64,000 nt of DNA from JAFAMB01 sp963775805 (GTDB taxonomy: Bacteria; Verrucomicrobiota; Verrucomicrobiia; Chthoniobacterales; JAFAMB01). The stretch covers positions 1,116,001 to 1,180,000 of the forward strand of contig CAVZKG010000001.1 of the NCBI GenBank assembly GCA_963775805.1, in the 5' to 3' direction. Position numbers and translations under genes: made by a program. The notes under the pieces are model-generated. The model saw nothing but the letters and a program-made list of their open reading frames with translations, was not told where the DNA came from and did not search any database. Positions within the stretch are counted from its first letter, which is position 1; every line of letters begins with the position of its first letter. Below, piece by piece: positions 49,353-57,735 of this stretch.

Positions 49353-51488
49353 TCACTCCGTCCCTCTGCGTCCTCCTCCTCCTCCACGACGGCGCCACTC
49401 GCACTGCGCGCTTGTCTCCCGCCCGTATAGATCCCGCGCCACCGCCTTAAACTCTAGCTCCGGCGCTTTAGGCACTTCATCCCAGGTCGGGAAAACCCGG
49501 TACGGCGGAGAATCAGCTGTCCCCAGAAATTTGTATTCGGATTCTCCTTTGACTCTCACACCAAAAGCAACCGACACGATCGTGTCAGCCGGCTCTTCAG
49601 CTTTAATCTCCCACCGCTCATCAATCTCGCTGCTGCGATTTGCTTCGATGCGCAGATCGCCTTTCGGTTCAACGTTATCGATCGGATCCGAGTTGCGTAA
49701 CACCAGGCACGAAGTCGGTGGGAGCGTAATAGACAGCTGATCACTACCGGGCAGCGGGTGACTATAGTTTTTGTCATTCGCATCGGTGTTGTACACCTGC
49801 TCCCAATTGCCGTGCGTTGTGTACGGTTTGATAATCGCGCTTTTCGTTTGATCCGAGTTGTTGAACAGGACCAACAGTTCCCCGCGCCGATCTTTATCCA
49901 CTCGTGAAATAGCGAGAATGCCCGGCTCTTTGTCCGCGTACCGGACAGTTTGAATCCCTTGTTCCAGCGTCGGATTCTGTTTTCGCACCCGGATCATTTC
50001 CTGGAGCGCACGATAGAGTGGATACTCCTCATTGAACGCAGCCACTGAAGCGTCGCCGCCGCCAATCCGATTCTCATGCGCGTAATCGGCGACTTTTGTA
50101 GCGAACATATCCTCACGCGCTGCGGAGTCCCCTCCTTTGCCGGTGAACCCTTGTTCATCCCCGTAGTAAATCACAGGGACACCTCGAGTGAACAACAACA
50201 GAGCATGCGCCAGGATATCGCGCTTCAGCAGCTCTTCGGGCGGCGCAGACCCGACGCCGTCCGACAGAAAATGCCCAATCCGTCCAAGGTCATGATTCCC
50301 AAGAAAAGTGATCAGATTGTAGGCATTAACCGATGGGGTCGTGTAAAATCCATCTTTGGCATAGAACTCCTCAAGCCTCGCAGGCGCATCGATACCGGAA
50401 GCAAATCCTTGCGAGGCGCGCTGAAACGCAAAATCCAGAATAGACGGCATCGCGGCTCGATGGACATATTCGGAAAGAGAGGCCGGATCCTGATCGAATA
50501 TTTCGCCGAATATAAAAAAATCTTTTCGCCCATCTTTCTGTGCATTCTCCGAGATGGCAGGAACGAACCGCTGCCAAAATTCATTGTTAACACTCTTCAC
50601 CGTGTCCAGTCGGAATCCAGTGATATCGAAGTCCTTAATCCAATCCGAATAGATCTGGATCATCCCGCGGACCACGCGCAATTGCTCGGTGAAAAGATCG
50701 TCTAAACCATCGAAGTCTCCGTAGAGAAGACTTTCCCCGCTGGAAGAAGCTTCGCCCCGATTGTGATACACCGTCGGATCATTGAGCCAATCAGGCACTT
50801 TGATATGTCGCTCCTCTTCATTGCCAAAAGCCGGAGGCACCGGGAAACTGATATCCGGATCCAGCTTCGGGAAATCTTCCCGGTTGATATAATCCCGGTC
50901 ATCAAATGGCTTCCCGTCCGCGTCCCGGTACGGTTTGGTAAATTTGTACTGGTAAGTATGAACTCCATTTTTGGGCTGAATCACATCCGCGGTGTGATTC
51001 ACTACGACATCCATTATGATCCCCAGCTGCCGCTCTTTCGCTTTCGAAATCAATTCCTGGAAATCGGCTTTGGTCCCAAAATGCGGATCCACATCGGTAA
51101 AATCCAGGATCCAATACCCGTGATATCCTGTCCTCAGCGGGGCACCCTCACCATAATGTTGAACGGCCCGGTTACGAAATATCGGGCTCATCCAGATCGA
51201 TGTCGCACCCAGGTCCCGAATATAATCCAGCTTCTCGGTGATCCCTTTTAGATCGCCTCCATGAAAGAAGTACTGGTTTGCAGGATCGAATCCATTCACC
51301 GCTGGATCCGCCGAAGCTGATCGCCCTGTATTATTCGATGGATCACCATCCGCGAACCGGTCAGGCATCAGAAAATAGATAATCTCACCCGCGCGCGGCG
51401 AACGAACGCTCGGTTGAAACAAAGACTCATCCGCCCGCCCAATCGAGACCGCCAAAACAAGAGTGAAGATGAACGGCCCGAATCGCAT
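49353..51488 (-). CDS. Secreted alpha-amylase-family glycoside hydrolase (GH13)
   Basis: This 711-aa exported protein has a signal peptide (MRFGPFIFTLVLAVSIGRA). The GH13 barrel carries the four conserved regions: DVVVNH, the nucleophile aspartate in GFRLDTVK, the acid/base glutamate in FGEIFD and FLGNHD. A C-terminal beta domain follows (about residues 500-590), then a further Ig-like segment. It probably hydrolyses starch-like or other alpha-glucans outside the inner membrane. The extreme C-terminus, RRRGGGGGRRGTE, is encoded by a CTCCTCCTCC simple repeat next to the GxxExxY unit. ATG at 51,488 is chosen over the TTG before it. Confidence 0.92.
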   Translation of the reverse strand: MRFGPFIFTLVLAVSIGRADESLFQPSVRSPRAGEIIYFLMPDRFADGDPSNNTGRSASADPAVNGFDPANQYFFHGGDLKGITEKLDYIRDLGATSIWMSPIFRNRAVQHYGEGAPLRTGYHGYWILDFTDVDPHFGTKADFQELISKAKERQLGIIMDVVVNHTADVIQPKNGVHTYQYKFTKPYRDADGKPFDDRDYINREDFPKLDPDISFPVPPAFGNEEERHIKVPDWLNDPTVYHNRGEASSSGESLLYGDFDGLDDLFTEQLRVVRGMIQIYSDWIKDFDITGFRLDTVKSVNNEFWQRFVPAISENAQKDGRKDFFIFGEIFDQDPASLSEYVHRAAMPSILDFAFQRASQGFASGIDAPARLEEFYAKDGFYTTPSVNAYNLITFLGNHDLGRIGHFLSDGVGSAPPEELLKRDILAHALLLFTRGVPVIYYGDEQGFTGKGGDSAAREDMFATKVADYAHENRIGGGDASVAAFNEEYPLYRALQEMIRVRKQNPTLEQGIQTVRYADKEPGILAISRVDKDRRGELLVLFNNSDQTKSAIIKPYTTHGNWEQVYNTDANDKNYSHPLPGSDQLSITLPPTSCLVLRNSDPIDNVEPKGDLRIEANRSSEIDERWEIKAEEPADTIVSVAFGVRVKGESEYKFLGTADSPPYRVFPTWDEVPKAPELEFKAVARDLYGRETSAQCEWRRRGGGGGRRGTE

Positions 51489-51759
51489 CAAGGGGAACTG
51501 GACAGACCCTAGCCCAAACCAACCGTCAGCACCAGTCCGTTGATCTCGCTTTCAGGCGGTTCACGGGATCTTCGTGTGCTTCTCTGCAAATCCCCTTCGT
51601 CCAACCAGCCACCCTAATAATTTTCCGACTTGCGACGTCGGCCGGCAGCCACGCCGGAGAAGTAAGAATTAAGAAGTAAGAATTAAGAAGTAGAGAAAGG
51701 TCTCCCGGGCAAACTCTTTCATTCTTAATTCTTACTTCTTACTTTCCCATTCCGCCTTC
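51489..51759 (-). repeat. Intergenic element, reverse copy of the 5101-5180 palindromic repeat
   Basis: About 51,659-51,743 reads GAAGTAAGAATTAAGAAGTA, then AGAATTAAGAAG, GAGAAAGGTCTCCCGGGCA, CTCTTTCATTCTTAATTCTT, ACTTCTTAC. It is the reverse complement of the element at 5101-5180 apart from a few substitutions. The rest of the gap (51,489-51,658) shows no supported feature. Confidence 0.7.
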
Positions 51760-53106
51760 TTACTTCTGCCTTTCCTCGAGCCTCTTCACCAATTCCACCG
51801 CCTCTTCCCGGGTCTTAATTTCGCCATCCAATTGCGCCGTCTGAACAGCGTCAAGTACCGCCCCGATCCGTGGTCCCTGCTTCATTCCCATCGCGAGCAA
51901 ATCGTCTCCGCGCACCAAGGGAGGCGGTATCAACGGCTCATTGGCAAGCTCGACACCTTTCTCGACCAGAAACCGGTAGTTCTCCAGATCGCCGTGGCTC
52001 CCGGCGCAATCCACACGATGAAGTTCCAGTTCGACATCAAAGTGGGGGCGCGCCATAAACCGTCTCAATTTTGCCGGACGCATCTGCTGGACATCCTTGA
52101 AAATCATATGATTACGAACCGCCTCCACAACCAGGTCCGTATCATCTCTCGAGAAACGAAGGCGCGACATCACCGCTTCCGCCATCCCTGCACCCACCCG
52201 GTCGTGACCATTGAACCGGATCCGTTCATCCTCGGCATCAAACGTTTGCGTCGGCGGTTTTCCAATGTCGTGTAAGAGAATCGTGAGCGCCTGTTCCCCC
52301 GTCGCACCCGGCTCAAGCAGGCTGAGCATCAGTCGGGTATGCACAAAAACATCCCCTTCCGGATGAAATTGTTCAGGTTGATCAACCCCTTTCAGCGCTT
52401 CAACCTCGGGCAATATCAATGCCAACAACCCGCTCTGATCAAGCAGATCGAACCCTCGGAGACGATTTGGATTTCCCAGTATCTTAAATAGTTCATCCCG
52501 GATCCGTTCCGGACTCACTGCCAAAATCTGTTTCGCTGCGGAACGAACTGCAGACCAGGTGGTAGCTTCAATTTCAAAATCGAGCGCCGCAGCGAACCGG
52601 ATCGCGCGCAGCATGCGCAAACGGTCCTCTGCAAAACGCTCGGACGGCACACCGATCGCCCGGATAATTCGACGCTCCAGATCTCCCTGACCATCCACAT
52701 AATCGATGACCCGTTCGCCCAACGGATCATAAAACATCCCGTTAATTGTAAAATCGCGCCGGAGAGCGTCTTGTTCCGGTGTGGCAAACTCGACAGCCGT
52801 CGGATGTCTGCCGTCCAGATAAACGCCATCCCGGCGAAAAGTGGCGACCTCAAACTCCTGGTCATTTTCCAGAACCCGAACCACCCCAAATTGGACCCCA
52901 ACCGGAATCGTCTTCCGAAAAAGTCGCTGTACTTCTTCCGGATTCGCATCAGTCGCGATATCGATATCCTTTGGCGGAACCTCCCTCAGAGCGTCTCGTA
53001 CGCAGCCGCCGGCAAAGTAAGCGACATGGCCCTGCTCATGCAGTTTTCGAACAATCGAAGTCGCAACCGCATAAGGTTCTGAGTCACGAAGGACCGCCAT
53101 GCTCAT
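51760..53106 (-). CDS. cca: CCA-adding tRNA nucleotidyltransferase with HD domain
   Basis: This 448-aa class II nucleotidyltransferase has the head motif FAGGCVRDALREVPPKDIDIATD, the neck DFTINGMFYDP, ERFAEDRLRMLRAIRFAA and an HD domain with LLHDIGKPPTQTF. This architecture fits CCA tRNA nucleotidyltransferase of the bacterial type; poly(A) polymerase of the same fold is a less likely alternative. The ATG at 53,106 overlaps the stop of the upstream 54-aa gene in TGATG. A TTG three bases upstream also exists. Confidence 0.93.
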   Translation of the reverse strand: MSMAVLRDSEPYAVATSIVRKLHEQGHVAYFAGGCVRDALREVPPKDIDIATDANPEEVQRLFRKTIPVGVQFGVVRVLENDQEFEVATFRRDGVYLDGRHPTAVEFATPEQDALRRDFTINGMFYDPLGERVIDYVDGQGDLERRIIRAIGVPSERFAEDRLRMLRAIRFAAALDFEIEATTWSAVRSAAKQILAVSPERIRDELFKILGNPNRLRGFDLLDQSGLLALILPEVEALKGVDQPEQFHPEGDVFVHTRLMLSLLEPGATGEQALTILLHDIGKPPTQTFDAEDERIRFNGHDRVGAGMAEAVMSRLRFSRDDTDLVVEAVRNHMIFKDVQQMRPAKLRRFMARPHFDVELELHRVDCAGSHGDLENYRFLVEKGVELANEPLIPPPLVRGDDLLAMGMKQGPRIGAVLDAVQTAQLDGEIKTREEAVELVKRLEERQK

Positions 53107-53270
53107 CAAGCAGCTTCCGTGACCACCATGGCCCCGTCAAGATGCTCGAGGTCCGCGAGCGCTGCCTCAAGCGCGCTTTCGAATGAAAGATGAAGTTCCA
53201 GGTAAATATGTGCCAAAGCAGCGAGTCGCTGCTCCCGGCTCAGTGTTTCGAGTTCAAGTAACGTTGTCAT
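53106..53270 (-). CDS. Small acidic-helix protein coupled to cca
   Basis: This 54-aa protein starts MTTLLELETLSREQRLAALA, continues HIYLELHLSFESALEAALAD and ends LDGAMVVTEAA. It is strongly helical and leucine/alanine/glutamate-rich. The stop overlaps the cca start by one base, so it is translationally coupled to cca. No family recognised. It could regulate or accompany the tRNA enzyme. It lies just downstream of a strong terminator hairpin. Confidence 0.65.
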   Translation of the reverse strand: MTTLLELETLSREQRLAALAHIYLELHLSFESALEAALADLEHLDGAMVVTEAA

Positions 53271-53312
53271 GATAGGGCGCCTTGATTTGCTGCTCCCATC
53301 CGCTGCAGGCAC

Positions 53313-53349
53313 AAAAAAACCCACCGCGAACGAGTCAGCGGTGGGTTTT
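53313..53349 (-). terminator. Perfect 12-bp stem-loop with T-run upstream of the cca pair
   Basis: GCGGTGGGTTTT (53,338-53,349) pairs with AAAACCCACCGC (53,316-53,327) with a 10-nt loop. On the minus strand it is followed by seven consecutive T at 53,313-53,319, the shape of an intrinsic terminator. It would end a minus-strand transcript before the small gene/cca pair. The short minus-strand frame MLNGDVMSAGVALSS* at about 53,376-53,423 precedes it, so a leader/attenuator is possible. Confidence 0.75.
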
Positions 53350-53421
53350 CTCTAAAGTATTAAAATTTTAGCCGATTAACTGCTCAGTGCCACACCCGCT
53401 GACATTACATCGCCATTTAAC

Positions 53422-53772
53422 ATGACGAAATCTGCACACCAACGTTTTGTGGGTATGCAAGCGGAGATGGTTACCGTGGAGAGTGCGAACATTTGTGCGG
53501 CACTACAAAATAATAAACTGAAAGAAAATCAAGAAAGAATTGATCGCACAGTCACTAGTGAGAAAGGCGGAAAGACCGCTTTAATCGCTAAAAAACGGGC
53601 AACGTCAGGGACGATTTCTTTTCGAAATCAGAGTTGGTCTTCACGTCTATATACGGAAGAGATCGACCCAGGCGCGTTGGAATGGTTACAAGAGTATGCC
53701 CGCACCAGGGACCGGACAGCGTCTGGATATTTGTTCAGACGACAATGCTGCCTCGTTGAACCGCTAATATGA
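53422..53772 (+). CDS. Small protein of unknown function (accessory region)
   Basis: This 116-aa protein starts MTKSAHQRFVGMQAEMVTVE, has a lysine-rich middle (LKENQERIDRTVTSEKGGK) and ends YLFRRQCCLVEPLI. No family recognised. Its stop overlaps the next start in ATGA, so the two are a translationally coupled pair. The base composition is more AT-rich than the neighbouring core genes, which is compatible with recent acquisition. Confidence 0.6.
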   Translation: MTKSAHQRFVGMQAEMVTVESANICAALQNNKLKENQERIDRTVTSEKGGKTALIAKKRATSGTISFRNQSWSSRLYTEEIDPGALEWLQEYARTRDRTASGYLFRRQCCLVEPLI

Positions 53773-53981
53773 ATACTGAAACAGAGTCGACCCAGAACTT
53801 GCCCGGGAAAAGAACCACGAGCGTCCGCCTCGAACACCTTGATGTATTGGAACGAATTGTCCGCAATTTTGGGTTTAAAGATCGAAGCCATTTTTTCCAA
53901 CTCTGCACGGATGCTTTACTGCAAGCGCATAAAGAAGGTCGCCGGCTCGACTGGCCACCTCGGTTTGTCGTCAGAGATTAA
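53769..53981 (+). CDS. Small ribbon-helix-helix-like protein
   Basis: This 70-aa protein has a KRTTSVRLEHLDVLERIV stretch followed by RSHFFQLCTDALLQAHKEG and a WPPRFV tail. The layout is like CopG/Arc-type ribbon-helix-helix DNA-binding proteins, with a short beta strand (TTSVRLE) and two helices, but this is a judgement from shape. The start overlaps the preceding gene by 4 bp, so the pair may be a small regulatory or accessory module. Confidence 0.6.
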   Translation: MNTETESTQNLPGKRTTSVRLEHLDVLERIVRNFGFKDRSHFFQLCTDALLQAHKEGRRLDWPPRFVVRD

Positions 53982-54792
53982 GGAACAAATTCGCTTCAGC
54001 CCTCTTTCCGTCGCGAGCATCAACTCGACGACCTAGGGAATTGTTGCGTATTTTGTCCGGGGGCGAAATTCGCCATTTGGGATATCTAATTCGAAATAAT
54101 CATTCCGTCCGCGCACCCATGTGCCGGACGGTCCCCAAGGTAGCGCAGGCATTTTGCCTGCGCTGGCTGGACGTCTACACGTCACAGTGAATTGGTCCCA
54201 AGCGCCGAAGGCGAGAATGGGTCAGTGAGATGTTGAGATTGTCGCCGCGGTGGGACTGCCTTGATCGGTTTACCTCGTCTGAAGCGCCCATTTTGGCATA
54301 GCGGCGTGAGCAGCGCACGATAGATGCCGATAAGAGCGGGAAAGTATGAACATTGCTCAGCCCAAAGTATCATAAGCGTCCCGCCTGTGTTCCCCTTCTT
54401 ACGACCAAAAGCGACGCTTGTTCTTGTCAAAAATCGAGCTTAACTGGATTCCGGTTTCGCACAGGCGGGACGCCTATGATACTTTCCGCGACGGTACAGG
54501 GCGCCTTCGGTTAGCGTTGCAAACAGGCACTTGAAGAAAGTACTCCGAACTTGCTGTCCTGGGGGCGAATCGCTTTTGTCCGGTAGGGAAAAATCGCGCG
54601 AAGATAGGGAGCCAATGGATTCCTGGGGCTCCGCTGTGCGGCACCCCATGCTGAAATCCGTTCACGCCTTCGGCGCTGACAGTAGCCCGGTATGAAATGC
54701 CTGGATGGAAGCCTAAGAAGAACCGACCCGCACGCAAAATTCCTTGCCACAACAGGCGAAAATAGTACCGCCCGGGGCCACCTTGGCAATTT
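53982..54792. repeat. Repeat-dense non-coding stretch
   Basis: There is no supported gene. It contains the hairpin AGCGCAGGCA-TTT-TGCCTGCGCT at 54,142-54,164. Two copies of AAAGTATCATA(A/G)GCGTCC follow, forward at 54,364-54,389 and inverted at 54,460-54,485, spaced about 70 bp. These are the same as the pair near 37,005-37,151. Confidence 0.65.
54142..54164. repeat. Perfect 10-bp hairpin with TTT loop
   Basis: AGCGCAGGCA (54,142-54,151) pairs with TGCCTGCGCT (54,155-54,164). It has a 3-nt loop. It looks like a REP-type hairpin rather than an intrinsic terminator because no T-run follows. Confidence 0.7.
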
Positions 54793-54832
54793 GCGCTCTT
54801 AGCTCAGCTGGATAGAGCAACGGATTTCTAAT
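54793..54832 (+). pseudogene. Truncated 5' half of tRNA-Arg(TCT), likely left attachment-site remnant
   Basis: This 40-nt segment, GCGCTCTTAGCTCAGCTGGA continuing through the anticodon loop TTTCTAAT, matches the intact tRNA-Arg at 58,154-58,193 with one mismatch (C to T in the acceptor stem). It then diverges. It is a direct repeat of the tRNA 5' half and marks one side of an integrated element; a tandem duplication is the alternative. Confidence 0.75.
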
Positions 54833-55093
54833 TCTAGAACGGCTTTTAACAAGGTTTTTAGTCTTTACAAGACCTTGCAAACGAGGATGTTATTCCAAAC
54901 AGATTCTTAAGTCATCTTTCCAAATTTACATGATTTTACATGATTTTTTGGGCCAACCGTAGAGAATTTGTTAAGCCGCCGGTCGTTTCCCAGAGCGCTA
55001 TCTGGCTGACCCTGCCTTGCTACGACGCCGTTCGCCTTTGCCGAAGATACGCTCCGCAACAGCCTTGGACTCTATGCGTTCAATTCCATGTGA
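54833..55093. other. AT-rich sequence beside the tRNA fragment, no gene
   Basis: This stretch contains the imperfect inverted repeat CAAGGTTTT (54,850-54,858) / AAGACCTTG (54,869-54,877) and a perfect tandem repeat of TTTACATGAT at 54,925-54,944. The composition is AT-richer than the surroundings. These are the kinds of sites found at the attachment region of integrative elements (arm-type integrase sites), which is inference. Confidence 0.45.
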
Positions 55094-55285
55094 CTACGAA
55101 AGATACGATGACGCGGCTTCGGCCATGGACTCGTTCGGCTCGCAGGTGATGATTGTGCAGGTCAGGAGCCACTCTTTGTCTTCCGAAGGTCGCCAGGCTT
55201 CCCAGAGCCCAGCAAACGCGAACGGCGTATTGTCTGCGCGCTGGATCGCATAAGGCTGCTTCAGGTTTTGGTCACGACAACGCAC
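55094..55285 (-). pseudogene. SRAP (YedK/HMCES-like) gene fragment
   Basis: This frame contains PYAIQRADNTPFAFAGLWEA and EWLLTCTIITCEPNE, which match the middle of SOS response-associated peptidases (QPYYFRR..PFALAGLWE..TCTIITT). The N-terminal catalytic cysteine region and the C-terminal HRMPVIL region are absent. The segment after EPNESMAEAASSYLS is unrelated. It is a relic of a DNA-protein crosslink-repair protein, consistent with a decayed mobile element that once carried it. Confidence 0.6.
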
Positions 55286-55563
55286 TTACCTGCCATGTTG
55301 GCTTTGTAAGGCATGTCTGTGAATTCAACGGATTTTTGGATCAAGGCATCGGGCAAGGGGTCTGTGATAATTGAAGGCGGGCTACCAGGAGAGCTAGAAG
55401 GTGGTTCGACCAGTGTGTGTAAGCGTTTGTTCCTATTGCCAACAGCGAATCCAAGACCTTGCTTTTTTGAACTTTCAGCCATCGCCAAATGGATTTCGTT
55501 CTTATTGAGGTCTGAGATCCACTCGCTTTTCCAGCGTTCCCATTCCTTTGGAGGCTCCTTTTT
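55261..55563 (-). CDS. Frame continuing past an amber stop of the C39-like gene
   Basis: Downstream of the TAG at 55,564-55,566 the same reading frame continues for about 100 codons without stop: KKEPPKEWERWKSEWISDLN, then AESSKKQGLGFAVGNRNKR, then a proline/serine stretch and VEFTDMPYKANMAGK, ending VVVTKT. The composition looks coding. Initiation candidates are TTG at 55,488 and ATG at 55,482; no good ribosome site precedes them. It is either a separate small gene or a C-terminal domain cut off by a nonsense change. Confidence 0.45.
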   Translation of the reverse strand, partial: KKEPPKEWERWKSEWISDLNKNEIHLAMAESSKKQGLGFAVGNRNKRLHTLVEPPSSSPGSPPSIITDPLPDALIQKSVEFTDMPYKANMAGKCVVVTKT

Positions 55564-56253
55564 CTATAAGTGGAGTTTGATCCATTTTTGGGCGGACCAA
55601 TCTTGGATCGCCATGTTGGAATTGTATAAGTGAGCAACATGATCCATGTGGTAGCCACCGTAGGTGGTCATAAAGACAAAGTACGAACCTCCCATTGTTG
55701 TGGCGTATCCGCACACTAGTGCCCAATGAGTAAAATCGTTAGCAGTTTTCTGGGTTGCGACTTCGCCTAAACTGTTGGCGGCGGTGTACGGAAAAACAAT
55801 GGCGTGGCCGGCGTCGACAGAGGAAATGATGTGGCCCCAGAGTTGCCCGATATCTGCAAACGTTAAAATATCTGATTTGATGCCGAGCCTGGCGGCGAGC
55901 TCCTGCATGTCACCGGCTCCGTTAATTTCGCCGATTTGGCTTAGGCGATCTGGGCCGCCGCTTCTGGCTTCCGAGCGCATGGAACGCGGACGTTCTGCCG
56001 GATCAGAACCTCCTGCTTCCCATGTTTGGCGCCAGTTTGGATTCTCCTGCTGTTTCCTGGCTGGTGTAGCGTAATGCTTGCCTAGAACATTGGCTGCGGC
56101 ATGTAGCGCGTAAATGCCACAGGTCGTGCCCACTTGGATGTTCACTGGCAAGCCGTCGTTTTCTTTATTAAAAATCAAATTGATACGGGTAATGCCATTC
56201 TCTGCGGGCTTATCCCACAAACCTGAGATTACTGAACTATCTTTTTTAGGCAC
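55564..56253 (-). CDS. Papain/C39-like cysteine-protease-fold protein
   Basis: This 229-aa protein has a candidate catalytic cysteine in QVGTTCGIYALHAAANVLG and a histidine in DFTHWALVCGYA, in the order and spacing of C39-like/papain-fold peptidases. A third conserved-looking block is YGGYHMDHVAHLYN. There is no signal peptide. The GTG start at 56,253 is supported by GAGGAG 7 nt upstream. It follows the 108-aa helical gene after 73 bp on the same strand, probably as an operon. The stop is an in-frame TAG followed by more coding-like sequence. Function unknown. Confidence 0.65.
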   Translation of the reverse strand: MPKKDSSVISGLWDKPAENGITRINLIFNKENDGLPVNIQVGTTCGIYALHAAANVLGKHYATPARKQQENPNWRQTWEAGGSDPAERPRSMRSEARSGGPDRLSQIGEINGAGDMQELAARLGIKSDILTFADIGQLWGHIISSVDAGHAIVFPYTAANSLGEVATQKTANDFTHWALVCGYATTMGGSYFVFMTTYGGYHMDHVAHLYNSNMAIQDWSAQKWIKLHL

Positions 56254-56326
56254 GATTGAGCTCCTCAAACTTTGATTGTAAGAGCTCCTTGATCAGCCCT
56301 AAGCCTCTTACCGCAGCACCTGTCCA

Positions 56327-56653
56327 TCATTGCAAAAGCTCCTCCGCTCTCTCAAGCGCTTTGTTGAGGTCATGGATCGACGCGTGATCCTGCGATTTCC
56401 GATATTGGCCAACGGCTTTCACGAGATCCTCTATCACCGATTGCCTCTTTGCCAGCGCCTTGCGCACACCGTCACGCACGATGCGCCCCTCGAGGGCGAT
56501 GTTTTTGACGGCCGGTGGTGGAAGGTCAACGCCGACGATGTCTTTCAGGACTCCGCGCAACTCTTGCAGATTCGCCCAGGCATTTTTGCGCGATGCCCTC
56601 GAAGCGGCCAGTTCGTCGAGCAGGTCTTGAATCGCTTTCGGCACTTCGGGCAC
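56327..56653 (-). CDS. Helical protein of unknown function, partner of the C39-like gene
   Basis: This 108-aa, mostly alpha-helical protein is read from GTG at 56,653 (an upstream TTG gives a slightly longer form). It starts VPKAIQDLLDELAASRASR, has DIVGVDLPPPAVKNIALEG in the middle and ends SIHDLNKALERAEELLQ. No known domain is recognised. Codon pattern is good along the length. It lies 73 bp upstream of the C39-like gene with the same orientation within the tRNA-bracketed segment. Confidence 0.62.
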   Translation of the reverse strand: MPEVPKAIQDLLDELAASRASRKNAWANLQELRGVLKDIVGVDLPPPAVKNIALEGRIVRDGVRKALAKRQSVIEDLVKAVGQYRKSQDHASIHDLNKALERAEELLQ

Positions 56654-56837
56654 AGTGTTCAATCGAACACAATGAACACTGGCAAGCCAAGCTCTATAAA
56701 TTTGCGTTCGATTTCGCCTTCACTAGTAGCGTCGCGAAACCGAGATCTTATTCGCCGGCCGGAAATGCCCTCTCGCGAACTTCGCGAGTCCGGAGCCTTC
56801 GCCAAAGCGCCGCGGATACGCCTCCGAGGTCCCCCTG

Positions 56838-57735
56838 CTATGGGACCTGCTTCACTTCTGGAGGTTGCCAGGTGCCATCGAGCACCGTGTCTTCGGGCCA
56901 ATACAAACGCAAAGTAACGTTGAACCCTCCAGATTTTGGGGTGGGCAACCAGTTGTCCTCTTTATCTGTGCCGGGCGAATCGCGCTGAATGTACAGATCG
57001 AGGGATCCGTCCGCATTAAACTTCAGTTTATCGCGGTCGCCAATGGCGTATCGATCGATTGGATTAGCGGCAAAAAACTGTTTGTCGTTATACATGGTCA
57101 GCGGCCAAAATGCGCGAACCGGCGGGATCTGGTCTTTGTCGAAGTGGAGCACATACTTCAAGTTACTATCGAACAACGGCTTTCCATGGGCATCGACAAA
57201 CGCCGACGGGTAGACGGCATCTTCGACCACGTTGGCGCCGAGTCCGGCGTAAGCAATGAACGCACGTTTGATTGATATAGTCCGTTCTATAAGTGCCAAC
57301 TGGTTCCATGATCATTCCCCAATTGTTGATAAGAACCGAGGCGTGCGGAGCGTAAGATTTGATCTTAGCCAACGCGGTAGCGGGCGCTGCTTCCAGCGCC
57401 GCGCTTGCGTCTGGCGAAGCGTTCGACAGGTCGAAAGACTTCCCTGGCACGATCCCGAGCCGGGCCATTTGCTGAAGGATCGGGTAGTCGTTGGAATGGG
57501 GTGGATTCAACTTCATCAACTCTGCGAACTCGGCGAAGTATTCCGAGGCGCTCATCTTCTCGATCTGCTCGACCGGTGCACTCATGTCCTGTCGCGCATC
57601 AAATTTTCCCTTTCCCGGTTCCCACCCCTTTTTTCTCCATTCACTCAGCGGAATAGCCTTCAATCCCGCCTGGAATTTGTGCACGGCATCATAATCCTTT
57701 TTACCGTTTGTCTGCGTACGCCCAATCTCCACCCA
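56838..57735 (-). pseudogene. DUF1254/DUF1214-family gene, truncated and frameshifted
   Basis: Two frames together cover the C-terminal part of a DUF1254-DUF1214 protein. The first reads EIGRTQTNGKKDYDAVHKFQ to NNWGMIMEPVGTY and then shifts. The second resumes at KRAFIAYAGLGANVVEDAVYP and goes to YIQRDSPGTDKEDNWLP, ending at 56,838. The shift is at about 57,270-57,275. The N-terminal half is missing because the 5' end is fused to the integrase fragment. It is a decayed gene of a family often found with membrane or cell-envelope functions. Confidence 0.8.

Noticed and set aside
54182..54789. Several 70-90 codon minus-strand frames
   Set aside because: They lie in repeats of the GTATCATAGG family, have no domain or ribosome site and overlap each other in different frames.
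56659..56901. 80-codon minus-strand frame ending GEIERKFIELGLPVFIVFD
   Set aside because: The end looks coding-like, but the start lies in the DUF1254 remnant in another frame and a GC-rich repeat-like stretch; no support for a gene.
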